Position numbers and translations under genes: made by a program
Part shown: piece after piece, positions 7,863 through 15,842 of the stretch
Layout of the letters: each line of letters opens with the position of its first letter
Numbering within the stretch: position 1 is the stretch's first letter
From: a virus
IMG/VR virus record: IMGVR_UViG_3300030333_002785
Coordinates: 1-29,104 of that record
Direction: 5' to 3' (one strand)
Length of the DNA: 29,104 nt
The notes under the pieces: generated by a model
What the model saw: the letters and a program-made list of their open reading frames with translations, nothing else
Database searches by the model: none
What the model was told of the DNA's origin: nothing

Positions 7863-8696
7863 TTATGAATTAAATTTACCAAAACCAACAATTTCATCAT
7901 CACTTGATAGGTTATAACCTAAATTAGATGTATTAACGTGCAATTCAAGTGTTGAACCTTTTTGTTGTATGTTTAACGCATCATATTCCATAATCATACC
8001 ATTTATAAAAAACATAAAATCATCTTTACTTGTAGAAGTCATAGTGTCTGTAGAAGCTGTTACTGCAGCAAAACTTGCAGTTGTCGTACTGATACTAGCA
8101 GTATGTGTAAATGATTTTCTAAGATATTCATTTTGTGTAATACTTGTATTGAATGATAATCGAGCTGCTCGTTCCGTAGCTAAATCACTCGCATCATTTG
8201 CTACAGCACTATTAGCAATCTCATCGATAGCTGTACTTGAGTTTATACTAAGGGAACCTGTTAGTGCTAGACTTCCTGTAAATTCGTGTTTATCATCAAG
8301 GGTGTTTCCAAATAGTGTTGAACCACTTCTTTGTATTTGAAATGATTGAGTTAATTCACTTCGAATAACTTCAGCAACTATACTACCTGTTACAGTCAGA
8401 TTACCATCTATAGTAGTATCCCCAGTAACCGATAACGAACCTGTAATATGTGTATCACCACCAAAACTAGCAGTTCCATTTGCACTACCAGATATACTTT
8501 TAGTTTTTAGCTCTAAAGGATTTTCTGTTGTAAAAGAATTAAAAGTTACGTTAGATGATGATTCTACCGCCTGTCCGATTGATAAAGTTATACTTTCTGC
8601 TTCTTGAAGATATATGAATTTAGAATCATCGTGTGATGCCGTTACACCTGTACTTCCACTTATCCTTATTGGTGATTTTACTATTAAGTTAGCCAT
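7863..8696 (-). CDS. Fibre-like virion protein (277 aa), paralogue of upstream C-terminal domain
   Basis: A 277-residue protein whose full length resembles the C-terminal ~270 residues of the 592-residue protein just upstream. Shared blocks include TIDGNLTV, a TGSLALTGSL stretch, YLRKSF, FFINGMIMEYDAL and the end GYNLSSDDEIVGFGKFNS. It also has an SISGSANGTASFG motif and starts MANLIVKSPIRISGSTGVTA. The FFING...E.DAL.I block and the DDEI..GKFN end look like a globular terminal domain after a beta shaft. It starts one base after its paralogue stops. It probably forms a fibre or neck appendage; the duplication is direct sequence evidence, the role is inferred. Confidence 0.7.
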   Translation of the reverse strand: MANLIVKSPIRISGSTGVTASHDDSKFIYLQEAESITLSIGQAVESSSNVTFNSFTTENPLELKTKSISGSANGTASFGGDTHITGSLSVTGDTTIDGNLTVTGSIVAEVIRSELTQSFQIQRSGSTLFGNTLDDKHEFTGSLALTGSLSINSSTAIDEIANSAVANDASDLATERAARLSFNTSITQNEYLRKSFTHTASISTTTASFAAVTASTDTMTSTSKDDFMFFINGMIMEYDALNIQQKGSTLELHVNTSNLGYNLSSDDEIVGFGKFNS

Positions 8697-8697
8697 C

Positions 8698-10476
8698 TTA
8701 TGTATTGAATTTGCCGAGTGCTATTATCTCATCATCACTTTCTAAATTATATCCTATTGAAGAGTTATCAACCATTAAGTGAAAACTACCAGTAGAAACT
8801 TGTTTGATGGATAATGCATCGTGTTCCATATATTGTCCATTGATAAAAAATACAAAGTCATTTTCATTTGTTGCAGTCATATCAGTAGGTGCTGATGCAG
8901 TTGTTGCGTTAAAACTAGCAGTCGCAATGTTTACTATTGAATTAGATGTTTTAAAGAAACTTTTTCTCAAATAATCTTGTTTTGTTCCCAAATCAGTTGT
9001 AGCGAATTGTTTTACAGCATTTTCTGTAACTAATGCTGTAGTACTTGAATCTGTTAGAGAAGTATCATTTGATATTTCGTTAATTGTATATCCATTTAAA
9101 ACAAGTGAACCTGTTAGTGCTAAACTACCCGTGTAGGTATGTGAATCATCTTGAGTATCTCCAAACTTACTAGAACCACTTGTAAACAAAATAGATGCAG
9201 ATACAAATTCTGTTTTAACTTCTTGAGCAGTTAGTATACCACCTACAGTTAAATTACCATCTATAGTAGAATTAGATGTTACATCTAAACTACCAGTTAC
9301 TTTTACACTACCTTGTATACCATCACTACCATATGATATACCACCTATTTGTGCACTACTAGCTGATATGGTATTGAAAGTTACATCAGCTGATGTACCA
9401 ACCGCTTGTCCTATTGATATAGTTTGTTGTAAGTTATTAGAACCATCCCAAGCAACACCAGTATTACTTATTGTTATACCAGTTCCTTGTAGTAAGGTTA
9501 ATGGGTTTGAAGTTGAAATACGTACTTCTGTTCCAACTCGTGGTAGCGTATCTTCAGTTTCAGGATCGGGTGCTTCAGGATCGAATTCAGAAAATGGGCG
9601 TTGTACATCAAAACCTCTTCCAACTACAATCGGTGATTGTCTATGATGTGCTGTTTTACTATAATCTAAATTACCATAACCTGTTTTATCTTTACCTAAA
9701 TCTGCTACCTCTGTACCAAAAACTAATCTCTTTGGTGATAAGAATCTTTTTGTTGTTAATTCATCATTAAATTTTTCAGGTAGTAGGTAACCACGAAAGT
9801 TAAAATTAAACTCTGTTCTTATAAGTCTTTCTTCTGTACTGATTTCACTAGCATCAGTAAATTCTTCTACGTTAACTCTGAACTTAAACTTACCTGGCTC
9901 ACCCCAATATGAACCATCAGAATATGTTATTTGTTCTATTAGGTGATTCATTTGTTCTACGTAAGTAGTCCAAACTCTAGCTTGATATTGCATAGTAACA
10001 AAATCAGGCATAGAAACTCTAAATATTTCTTTTTGAGGTCTTAAGCCTGTTTGTGTTGAAAACTGGTCATATCTATTTACGTTACTATACTTTTGTTTAA
10101 ACGTTTGAAATATGGCTGGTTTGTTAGCATCTAACTTATCCACTGTTACTTGTTCATCTTTTTGAAGTGATATTCTTCTAAAAAGAATAACAGGTGTTAT
10201 TATCTGTCCACCCTTATCTCTTATATAACCATCTGCTCTTGAAGCTTTCCATCTTTCAGGATTACCATAGAATACAGGAACTTTTACTTTCTCACCTTGT
10301 TCACTAACTTCTGGTTTAATAACCTCATTGAAGTAGTACATAATCGCAGCATCAAAGTCTTTAATCGTAGCGGTGATGTTCTTTACATCATCTTTATCTC
10401 TTCTTAATAATTCACCACGATTGAACTCATTTCCTATATATCTCAGAGCTCGTGGTAACGGCTTATTTCTTGCCAT
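8698..10476 (-). CDS. gp15: gp15-like neck/tail-completion protein fused to fibre-like domain (592 aa)
   Basis: The N-terminal ~290 residues show the sequence pattern of T4 gp15, the tail completion and sheath-stabilising protein. VKVPVFYGNPERW is followed by TPVILFRRISLQKDE, VWTTYVEQMNHLIEQITYSD and an end RLIRTEFNFNFRGYLLPEKF; T4-like gp15 has comparable blocks in this order. The remaining ~270 residues are unrelated to gp15 (T4 gp15 is 272 residues in total). They are instead homologous to the separately encoded 277-residue protein downstream, ending DDEIIALGKFNT. The ATG overlaps the preceding TAA by one base. The gp15 call rests on pattern recall and on its place after gp13- and gp14-like genes, so it is moderate. 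The two-part layout and paralogy are clear. Confidence 0.55.
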   Translation of the reverse strand: MARNKPLPRALRYIGNEFNRGELLRRDKDDVKNITATIKDFDAAIMYYFNEVIKPEVSEQGEKVKVPVFYGNPERWKASRADGYIRDKGGQIITPVILFRRISLQKDEQVTVDKLDANKPAIFQTFKQKYSNVNRYDQFSTQTGLRPQKEIFRVSMPDFVTMQYQARVWTTYVEQMNHLIEQITYSDGSYWGEPGKFKFRVNVEEFTDASEISTEERLIRTEFNFNFRGYLLPEKFNDELTTKRFLSPKRLVFGTEVADLGKDKTGYGNLDYSKTAHHRQSPIVVGRGFDVQRPFSEFDPEAPDPETEDTLPRVGTEVRISTSNPLTLLQGTGITISNTGVAWDGSNNLQQTISIGQAVGTSADVTFNTISASSAQIGGISYGSDGIQGSVKVTGSLDVTSNSTIDGNLTVGGILTAQEVKTEFVSASILFTSGSSKFGDTQDDSHTYTGSLALTGSLVLNGYTINEISNDTSLTDSSTTALVTENAVKQFATTDLGTKQDYLRKSFFKTSNSIVNIATASFNATTASAPTDMTATNENDFVFFINGQYMEHDALSIKQVSTGSFHLMVDNSSIGYNLESDDEIIALGKFNT

Positions 10477-10961
10477 TAGATACTCCTAACTCTCTCAATT
10501 TGTAACTGTGTTCTTCTCACTAAGAATGTTATGGCTTGAATACCAAACTTTGCATCATCTCTACCACCAACCATCTGAGAATCATTTAAACTCTGTATTT
10601 CCCAATAGTTGTCAAACCAATCTATGATATCACCTGGTTCTAATACAAAACTAATTTCTGTTAATGATTTTCTTAAAAAGTTGAAAGTAGCATTTGTTTT
10701 TTTATCAGGTCCATATTCACTATTAAAAGTTTCAGCAGGATCTTGTGCAACTAATGCAGCTAACTTAACGCCTGGTTTGTAAAACTTACCACTAGCAGCT
10801 TCACCATACATATTTACTTTTGTATCTTGTTCAGATACTTTGTAAACATATACAATAGAATTAACTATACCATCTTGGTCTGTATATGGATTTCCAATTA
10901 GCTCTTTATTAAACTCTTGGAATCTTTCTACATCTCTATCATTAAAAAATCTTCCAGCCAT
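10476..10961 (-). CDS. gp14: Probable neck protein, gp14-like (161 aa)
   Basis: A 161-residue soluble protein beginning MAGRFFNDRDVERFQEFNKE. It contains KVNMYGEAASGKFYKPGVKL and later FVLEPGDIIDWFDNYWEIQS. These resemble, in order, the 'LYGEA' and 'GDLIYFP...FEI' blocks of T4-like gp14 neck proteins, although it is shorter than T4 gp14 (256 residues). Position between a gp13-like and a gp15-like gene, with a 1-bp overlap downstream and a 4-bp gap upstream, supports the assignment. In T4, gp13 and gp14 complete the head so a tail can dock. The family call is tentative. Confidence 0.5.
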   Translation of the reverse strand: MAGRFFNDRDVERFQEFNKELIGNPYTDQDGIVNSIVYVYKVSEQDTKVNMYGEAASGKFYKPGVKLAALVAQDPAETFNSEYGPDKKTNATFNFLRKSLTEISFVLEPGDIIDWFDNYWEIQSLNDSQMVGGRDDAKFGIQAITFLVRRTQLQIERVRSI

Positions 10962-10965
10962 ATTA

Positions 10966-12132
10966 TTAACCTATGTAAATTGGAAGTGGAACTTTAGTTA
11001 GTTTTTCTTGTAATAACGTAGCACTATCTCTATCTGCTTCAGTTAGGTTTCGTTGACTTGTTTTTTCTAACATTTCTCTAAGTTGTGATACTAAACCCTC
11101 TTTTTCAGCAGCTGCCTCGTTTCTTAAAGTATCTCCATCCATTTGAGTTTCACCATTTGGTATAGGTAAGTTTTGGTATTTACTTCGTACTAACCCTAAA
11201 CTCTCTTTACACAAAGCTAATGCATATTTTCTTATCCATTGTTTACCCACATCATTAATTTGTTTATAGACAATATTATCATATGGTGCATTTGAAAAAT
11301 CTGATATCTCATCTGCTACTGAAGCACTATAGTAATTCTTAGTTACTGAATCTCTATCACTAATTGTTAGGTAATCAAAGTATAATGTAAACTCATCGGT
11401 AGGTATAGGAAATATTCTCATTTGATTATTCATCATTTGGAATGAATAAGCAGATTTTCTAATCTGGTCATTTAATTCTATAGCCTGTACTCTTAGTATA
11501 TCCTCATATATTGGCATCAAAGTGTAGGTTACTGCAGGTGAGTAAGTGCCAAATCCAAATCCATCTAATAGATTGTGAGTTCCCATACCTGTAGATGCGT
11601 ATGGGTCAAAAAATCTTCTTATTGCAGGTGTTTGTGAATGATATATTCTTTTTACTTGTATAGCACCACTTTCACTAACATCGGTAAATAATTTATCAAA
11701 GTCATATACTTGGCTACCACTTGTTATTTGTATTGAACCAGTCTTAAAACTTGTCAAACCACCCACACCAGCTGCTGTACCATATTCTTCTGCTAATCGT
11801 ATGGTTCTTCCCATAGTTGGTGTAATATTCTTTTGTGATAGATTAGAACCTGTACTTTGTCCTTTTAACGATAATAAATTATCTGTAATATTAAATTGAT
11901 TAACTTGTGCTGAATACTCTGTAACTGCTTCTTCAAAGTTAGCATAAAAACTACCTGAAGTTAATTCTACAGCGACAATCGGATATCCTAATCTTTTAGC
12001 TGCCCATTCTGCAAATCTATCCACAGAATTAGCGCTTGAGCCTGAAAATTCTGTATCTGAATCATAAAATCCGTAAGGTGTTTGACCTGATGCGAATGAA
12101 CTACTTCCGGGCCAGATTGGTTCTGCTGCCAT
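10966..12132 (-). CDS. gp13: Probable neck protein, gp13-like (388 aa)
   Basis: A 388-residue protein whose start region has FAEWAAKRLGYPIVAVELTS, similar to the 'RLGAPVI.I..' opening of T4-like gp13. It is followed by DLSL-type helices and YFDYLTISDRDSV. Near the C-terminus, KYALALCKESLGLVRSKYQN then PIPNGETQMDGDTLRNEA and KEGLVSQLREML match a block I recall from cyanophage gp13 and neck proteins. T4 gp13 is 309 residues. It heads a four-gene run (gp13-, gp14-, gp15-like and fibre), with a TATTTATT box 35 bp upstream and GGAG before the ATG. The role in head completion is family inference. Confidence 0.5.
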   Translation of the reverse strand: MAAEPIWPGSSSFASGQTPYGFYDSDTEFSGSSANSVDRFAEWAAKRLGYPIVAVELTSGSFYANFEEAVTEYSAQVNQFNITDNLLSLKGQSTGSNLSQKNITPTMGRTIRLAEEYGTAAGVGGLTSFKTGSIQITSGSQVYDFDKLFTDVSESGAIQVKRIYHSQTPAIRRFFDPYASTGMGTHNLLDGFGFGTYSPAVTYTLMPIYEDILRVQAIELNDQIRKSAYSFQMMNNQMRIFPIPTDEFTLYFDYLTISDRDSVTKNYYSASVADEISDFSNAPYDNIVYKQINDVGKQWIRKYALALCKESLGLVRSKYQNLPIPNGETQMDGDTLRNEAAAEKEGLVSQLREMLEKTSQRNLTEADRDSATLLQEKLTKVPLPIYIG

Positions 12133-12166
12133 AATAAATCTCCAAAATTTGATATTTTAACTCATT

Positions 12167-12174
12167 AATAAATA
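12167..12174 (-). promoter_or_regulatory. TATTTATT box (candidate late promoter, variant)
   Basis: The coding strand reads GATATTTATTAATGAG, 35 bp before the gp13-like ATG and just downstream of the terminator at 12187-12212. That is where a new promoter would be expected. It differs by one base from the octamer in the other gaps. It is also part of a GATATTT/AAATATC inverted repeat. Confidence 0.4.
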
Positions 12175-12186
12175 TCATCGCCAACC

Positions 12187-12212
12187 AAAAAAGGGGAAAC
12201 CGAAGTTCCCCC
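12187..12212 (-). terminator. Rho-independent terminator after the 154-aa gene
   Basis: On the coding strand GGGGGAAC, loop TTCG, GTTTCCCC form an 8-bp stem (one G-U pair) followed by six T. It lies 48 bp after the stop of the 154-residue gene. The C(UUCG)G tetraloop is an exceptionally stable cap also used by T4 terminators. The other strand also has a T-run, so it may work in both directions. Confidence 0.9.
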
Positions 12213-12259
12213 TCTTTTTTTCATTTTTGTATAATAAATCAGCTTCAGGACTGATATTA

Positions 12260-12724
12260 TTATGCACCAACTATAGGTAACTCTGAACCGAACCACTGTG
12301 TTGCATCCAATGCAATACACAATAGAATAGTATCAGCTGCTACAGTAATAGCAGCATCGTCTGATGCTGGATTAATTTTATCACCTGAACCTGGAAATAC
12401 TTCTAAAGCATTAGATCCATTGTTGTTCAAGATAACAAAGATTGTTCCAAGTGTTACAGAAGCGATAGTAGGTAATACTACTGCTTTTGTTCCATCAGCA
12501 GCAGTTACATTAACGATTGAACCACCAGTAGCGCTGATTGATGCAGCGTTACCCTGATTAGCTCCTGTTGCTGTTACTGCCTGAATACCTAATCCAAAGA
12601 CACTACCAGCAGCCATTACACCACCATCTACTAATGTCATTATTGAATCAGTTAAGTTATCCATATAATTAGCATTTGATTCTCTTAACTTTGATTTAAG
12701 AGCAGCTCTTCCGGTACTTGCCAT
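12260..12724 (-). CDS. Probable head decoration or small virion protein (154 aa)
   Basis: A 154-residue protein with a helical N-terminus (MASTGRAALKSKLRESNANY, then MDNLTDSIMTLVDGG). The C-terminal ~110 residues are beta-rich: TKAVVLPTIASVTLGTIFVI, NNNGSNALEVFPGSGDKINP and ADTILLCIALDATQWFGSEL. The 'G..FVI.N.G...L.VFP.SGD.I' pattern is one I associate with small phage capsid or tail accessory domains. It stands alone between two strong terminators, with its own TATTTATA box and structured 107-base leader directly after the major capsid gene. That suggests high independent expression and fits a decoration protein, but this is inference. No T4 Soc or Hoc similarity is visible. Confidence 0.65.
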   Translation of the reverse strand: MASTGRAALKSKLRESNANYMDNLTDSIMTLVDGGVMAAGSVFGLGIQAVTATGANQGNAASISATGGSIVNVTAADGTKAVVLPTIASVTLGTIFVILNNNGSNALEVFPGSGDKINPASDDAAITVAADTILLCIALDATQWFGSELPIVGA

Positions 12725-12739
12725 TATATTTCTCCATTC

Positions 12740-12767
12740 GATAAGAGGATTTCCTGCTTCTCTTATC
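12740..12767 (-). promoter_or_regulatory. 8-bp hairpin just before the RBS of the 154-aa gene
   Basis: GATAAGAG and CTCTTATC form a perfect 8-bp stem around a 12-base loop. It ends two bases before the ATGGAG segment that carries the ribosome-binding site. It could stabilise the message or keep the start region open. The pairing is visible directly; the role is inferred. Confidence 0.5.
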
Positions 12768-12789
12768 CCTTAATTGTTAGATTACAATA

Positions 12790-12811
12790 CCCACGACATC
12801 CGTCGCCAGGG
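12790..12811 (-). promoter_or_regulatory. 5' leader stem-loop of the 154-aa gene
   Basis: The coding strand can fold as CCC/GGG outside and CGAC-GGAT-GTCG inside. It begins about 20 bp after the TATTTATA box, so near the predicted 5' end of the transcript. The local GC content is well above the surroundings. A similarly placed hairpin sharing TCGTGGGTA occurs in the scaffold leader. Confidence 0.4.
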
Positions 12812-12830
12812 CTGGAAATTAATCTTCATA

Positions 12831-12838
12831 TATAAATA
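12831..12838 (-). promoter_or_regulatory. TATTTATA box before the 154-aa gene
   Basis: The coding strand reads CTATTTATATATGAAG, between the capsid-gene terminator (12857-12882) and the 154-residue gene. This placement immediately after a terminator supports a promoter role. The distance to the ATG is 107 bp. Confidence 0.5.
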
Positions 12839-12856
12839 GAGTATATATTGAAAACC

Positions 12857-12882
12857 AAAAAAGGGGAAACCGAAGTTTCCCC
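12857..12882 (-). terminator. Rho-independent terminator after the major capsid gene
   Basis: GGGGAAAC, loop TTCG, GTTTCCCC form a perfect 8-bp stem followed by six T on the coding strand, 32 bp after the capsid stop codon. It is almost identical to the terminator at 12187-12212, including flanking bases, which points to duplication or strong selection for this hairpin. Confidence 0.92.
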
Positions 12883-12913
12883 TTTTAAGTTAACTTAACT
12901 TAGTTTAAATTAA

Positions 12914-14545
12914 TTAAACGTAGTTAACGTCAGCAACAATGATTTTACCGTAGAATTCACTACGAACCATTTTCTTAGCGTAACGAGTCATAACACCTTT
13001 ACGTGGTGTAAAGTTCTTAGGATCGTATACTAATGGTGTCATTATTAATGGTACGTATGGAGCGTAAACAGCACCTGTTTCTAAGAAGTTAGATCCTCTA
13101 AATCCAACAAGGATTTGGTTCTCTAACATATAAGGGTTCTTATAAACAGTAAATCTGTTATTGATTTGTCCAACTCTCTGTACACCCATTGCGTAGGATG
13201 CAGTAGAAGCATCACCATCAGCTGAGCTAGCATATCCAGGAATTGATTCTAAGATTGTAGCTGTCTCAGGAGAAACAACTATGAAGTTTGCACCACCTCT
13301 TAGAGTCTTTTGATGAATTGCGTTAGATACTGCTTGTATCTTGTTTCCAAGTGTTTGGAACCACTCGCCTTTAGTGTATGCGTTGGAAGCGCCACTTGAT
13401 TCAGTAAATGAACCTACGCCGTCATACTCATATCCAACTCTTGCTGACCATCTTTCAGTCTTAGCAGATGCATTTGCAAATAACATATCAAGGATTTCTA
13501 AGTCGATTTCCATTGAGATGTACTCACTTAACATAGAAGTCAATTCTGCTTCAGCGTCAACTGAATGATAAGCGTTAAGATCCTGAGCAAGCTCTGGAGT
13601 CCAAACAGCTTTTAACTTACGTGTTTTTGCAATTATTGGAATACTCTTTAAGCTAATATCAACTTCTGGTATGTCGATGTCAGCTTCAGGATTTGCGTCA
13701 ACTGCACCTGCACTAGCTTCAAACTCAGTACGTGAGTAGTTTGTTGTTGATTGCTTGTGGAACTTAACTCCAACGCCGTTAGCAGCGTTGAAAGTACCAG
13801 CAGCAATAAAACGAACTTCACTTTCATCAGCTGATGCTGAGGTGTATGCTGGGTAGAATGCGGTTACGCCAGAACCAGAAAGTTCGAATGCACGAACTCC
13901 ATTAAGATCTGCACTTGATAAGTCAGCTGCTCTAACGTGAACGTTATGTATTGAGCCTGAAGCGACAGAAGCAGATAGATCTGGTTCATAATTAACATCT
14001 TTCCAAACTACGGAAGATGTTGTGTATTTATTAGCACTAAGTGATGAAGCAATTTCAATTACACTTGAGCTAAAGTCATTGATGGAATATCCAAAACGAC
14101 CTGCACCATACAAACCGCCAGATGCATCGCCAGAAGATGATGTATCACCAAAGATATCAGCATTCTCTGTATGCAAACCTGTAGCTTGTGCTGAGCCGTA
14201 CTTGAAGTCCAAGTAGAAAATAAGACCAGATGGTAAGTTCATTGGCTGAACAGAAACGAATTCCTGTGCTGCTAATTCACCAAAGATTCTACGAACCAAA
14301 GGTAGAGCAACTCCGCTCCACTCTTCAGAATTTGCAGAAGTACCAGTCTGAGAAGATTCATCAATTAATTGACGAGCCTGATTCTCAAGAAGAACTGCCA
14401 TACCGTGTGTCTTTGTTTCATTACCAATACCTTCTAAAAGACCGGTTGGTTCCCATTTTTCTACCAACTTACGTGTTTGCTCTAAAAGCGCACGTTGTGG
14501 ATTATATCCATCCATAATTTCAGATAATTGTTCGAATTTTGGCAT
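12914..14545 (-). CDS. gp23: Major capsid protein, T4 gp23-like (543 aa)
   Basis: The main shell protein, close to T4 gp23 in length (521). It opens with MPKFEQLSEIMDGYNPQRAL. GVALPLVRRIFGELAAQEFV and PMNLPSGLIFYLDFKYGS are hallmark gp23 blocks near residues 80-115; TRKLKAVWTPELAQDLNAYH, IDLEILDMLFANA and FIVVSPETATILESIPGY follow. Gp23 is made as a precursor and trimmed by the prohead protease after an (I/L)-x-E site; LIDE ending at residue 63 fits well (T4 cuts after residue 65). The gene follows the scaffold by 31 bp, presumably in one transcript, and is closed by a strong terminator. Ser/Ala-rich insertions in the middle (about 130-260) are likely surface domain. Confidence 0.95.
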   Translation of the reverse strand: MPKFEQLSEIMDGYNPQRALLEQTRKLVEKWEPTGLLEGIGNETKTHGMAVLLENQARQLIDESSQTGTSANSEEWSGVALPLVRRIFGELAAQEFVSVQPMNLPSGLIFYLDFKYGSAQATGLHTENADIFGDTSSSGDASGGLYGAGRFGYSINDFSSSVIEIASSLSANKYTTSSVVWKDVNYEPDLSASVASGSIHNVHVRAADLSSADLNGVRAFELSGSGVTAFYPAYTSASADESEVRFIAAGTFNAANGVGVKFHKQSTTNYSRTEFEASAGAVDANPEADIDIPEVDISLKSIPIIAKTRKLKAVWTPELAQDLNAYHSVDAEAELTSMLSEYISMEIDLEILDMLFANASAKTERWSARVGYEYDGVGSFTESSGASNAYTKGEWFQTLGNKIQAVSNAIHQKTLRGGANFIVVSPETATILESIPGYASSADGDASTASYAMGVQRVGQINNRFTVYKNPYMLENQILVGFRGSNFLETGAVYAPYVPLIMTPLVYDPKNFTPRKGVMTRYAKKMVRSEFYGKIIVADVNYV

Positions 14546-14576
14546 TATATTTTCCTTATTTCTTTCAATTTATCCA

Positions 14577-15743
14577 TTAAAGGATGTTAGCTAATTTCTT
14601 AAATCGGTTACGCATCTCACTGCCTTCAGTAATTACTTCCTCTGTTTTTTCAGATTTGGTGCTTGCTGTTGCTTTTGATGCAGAACCCTTCACTTTGACT
14701 GATTCATTTACTACTTCGTTCTTAGAACCAAAAGATTCTGCTAATGTTGAGTAAACCAACTTAACTTCTCTAATATTCTTTGCACGATCAAATGTTTCAA
14801 TCACTTTAACTTTTTGTGCCTCGCTTAAGCCATAAGCACGGAAGAGTTTGTTTGTGAATAAAAGTTTTGCGTTAAGCATATTAACTTCAGAAAGTTCACC
14901 TCTTAATACTTCTACAGTATCACGGTATTCTTTCAATTCAGCTTCTAATGCTTCAACTTTATTTTCTTCTTCTTCAACTTCATTCTCTTCTTCGAGTGAT
15001 TTAAGGATTTCTTCTAAGTCGATTTCTTCATCAACTTCCTCTTCCTCTTCACCTTCAGTCATTTTACCTTTACCAGCTTTGCCAATATCGGTTGAACTAC
15101 CTGATTTTTTGTCGTGAGCGTTGTCGCCTTTGCCGATTCCTGAGGAAACATCATTTTCATCAACTGTTTCTTCCTCTTCGTCGCCCTCTGCAACAGGCTC
15201 TTCATCTGCAGGTTCGTCATCTTCTTCAAGTTCAGATTCGAGTTCCTTAATTACAGCTTCTAGATCTAACTCCTCATCCATTTCATCTTCGTCGTCTTTT
15301 TCATCTTCCATCTCATCTTCTTCTTCATCTTTCATTTTCATTTCATCGACTTCGACTTCATCAACTACAGGAGCATACTTTACACCATCAATCTCGATAA
15401 TTTCAGATTCATCAACTTCTTCTTCTTCATCTTCATCTTTCATTCTCATCTCATCCATATCGTCATCTTCTTTAGAATCTTCGTCAGATGGATCTTCATC
15501 GGCATCTTTCATTCTCATCTCATCCATATCTTCATCTTCATCATCTTTCTTCATTTTCATTTCTTCAACTTCGTCATCTTCAGTTACTTCTTCTTCACCA
15601 TCGATTTCTGATTGAAGTTTCTTAGAAAGCATAGACTGTATAGTAGGTGTGAAAGCTTCTTCTAATGCTAATTTAGCATTTTCTATTGCTGTTTCACGGA
15701 CTGCTTTAGCGTCTGCGATGGCTTCTTTCAATAAGTCATCCAT
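14577..15743 (-). CDS. gp22: Prohead core scaffold, T4 gp22-like (388 aa)
   Basis: This fills the slot of T4 gene 22, between protease and capsid genes, and encodes the internal scaffold that is degraded by gp21 during maturation. The N-terminus (MDDLLKEAIADAKAVRETAI) and C-terminal third (LNAKLLFTNKLFRAYGLSEA, then KVKVIETFDRAKNIREVKLV) match the conserved ends of gp22 in marine T4-like phages. Between them, about residues 47-262 are extremely acidic, with four copies of an E-M-(K/R)-M-K motif (60-66, 74-80, 97-103, 133-139). A second repeat, E(L/I)DLE..(I/L)K.LE, occurs at ~157-170 and ~239-252. At 388 residues it exceeds T4 gp22 (269) because of this insert. It has its own box and hairpin leader. 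Confidence 0.88.
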   Translation of the reverse strand: MDDLLKEAIADAKAVRETAIENAKLALEEAFTPTIQSMLSKKLQSEIDGEEEVTEDDEVEEMKMKKDDEDEDMDEMRMKDADEDPSDEDSKEDDDMDEMRMKDEDEEEEVDESEIIEIDGVKYAPVVDEVEVDEMKMKDEEEDEMEDEKDDEDEMDEELDLEAVIKELESELEEDDEPADEEPVAEGDEEEETVDENDVSSGIGKGDNAHDKKSGSSTDIGKAGKGKMTEGEEEEEVDEEIDLEEILKSLEEENEVEEEENKVEALEAELKEYRDTVEVLRGELSEVNMLNAKLLFTNKLFRAYGLSEAQKVKVIETFDRAKNIREVKLVYSTLAESFGSKNEVVNESVKVKGSASKATASTKSEKTEEVITEGSEMRNRFKKLANIL

Positions 15744-15768
15744 TACTAAATCTCCATTTAGGATTCAA

Positions 15769-15788
15769 TATAGTTATTTTGAACTATA
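15769..15788 (-). promoter_or_regulatory. Hairpin before the scaffold RBS
   Basis: TATAGTT and AACTATA form a perfect 7-bp stem with a 6-base loop, about 15 bp before the GGAG of the scaffold gene. It is AT-only, so of modest stability. The placement resembles the hairpin before the 154-residue gene. Confidence 0.4.
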
Positions 15789-15810
15789 ATATGATTAAGT
15801 TTAAAGCGGA

Positions 15811-15842
15811 ACATCGTATGTCGGTAGAATTACCCACGATGT
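15811..15842 (-). promoter_or_regulatory. 5' leader hairpin of the scaffold-capsid transcript
   Basis: ACATCGT and ACGATGT form a 7-bp outer stem enclosing a GGTA/TACC inner stem. It starts about 19 bp after the TATTTATA box, so probably at the 5' end of the message. No T-run follows on the coding strand, which argues against a terminator. Confidence 0.5.

Noticed and set aside
14848-15615. Serine-rich open frames on the plus strand
   Set aside because: They are the antisense of the Asp/Glu-rich scaffold repeat (GAA/GAT read backwards gives TTC/ATC/TCA) and have no ribosome-binding site or operon context.
15811-15842. Hairpin after bS21 as a terminator
   Set aside because: No T-run follows on the coding strand and it lies downstream of a promoter-like box, so a leader structure is more likely.
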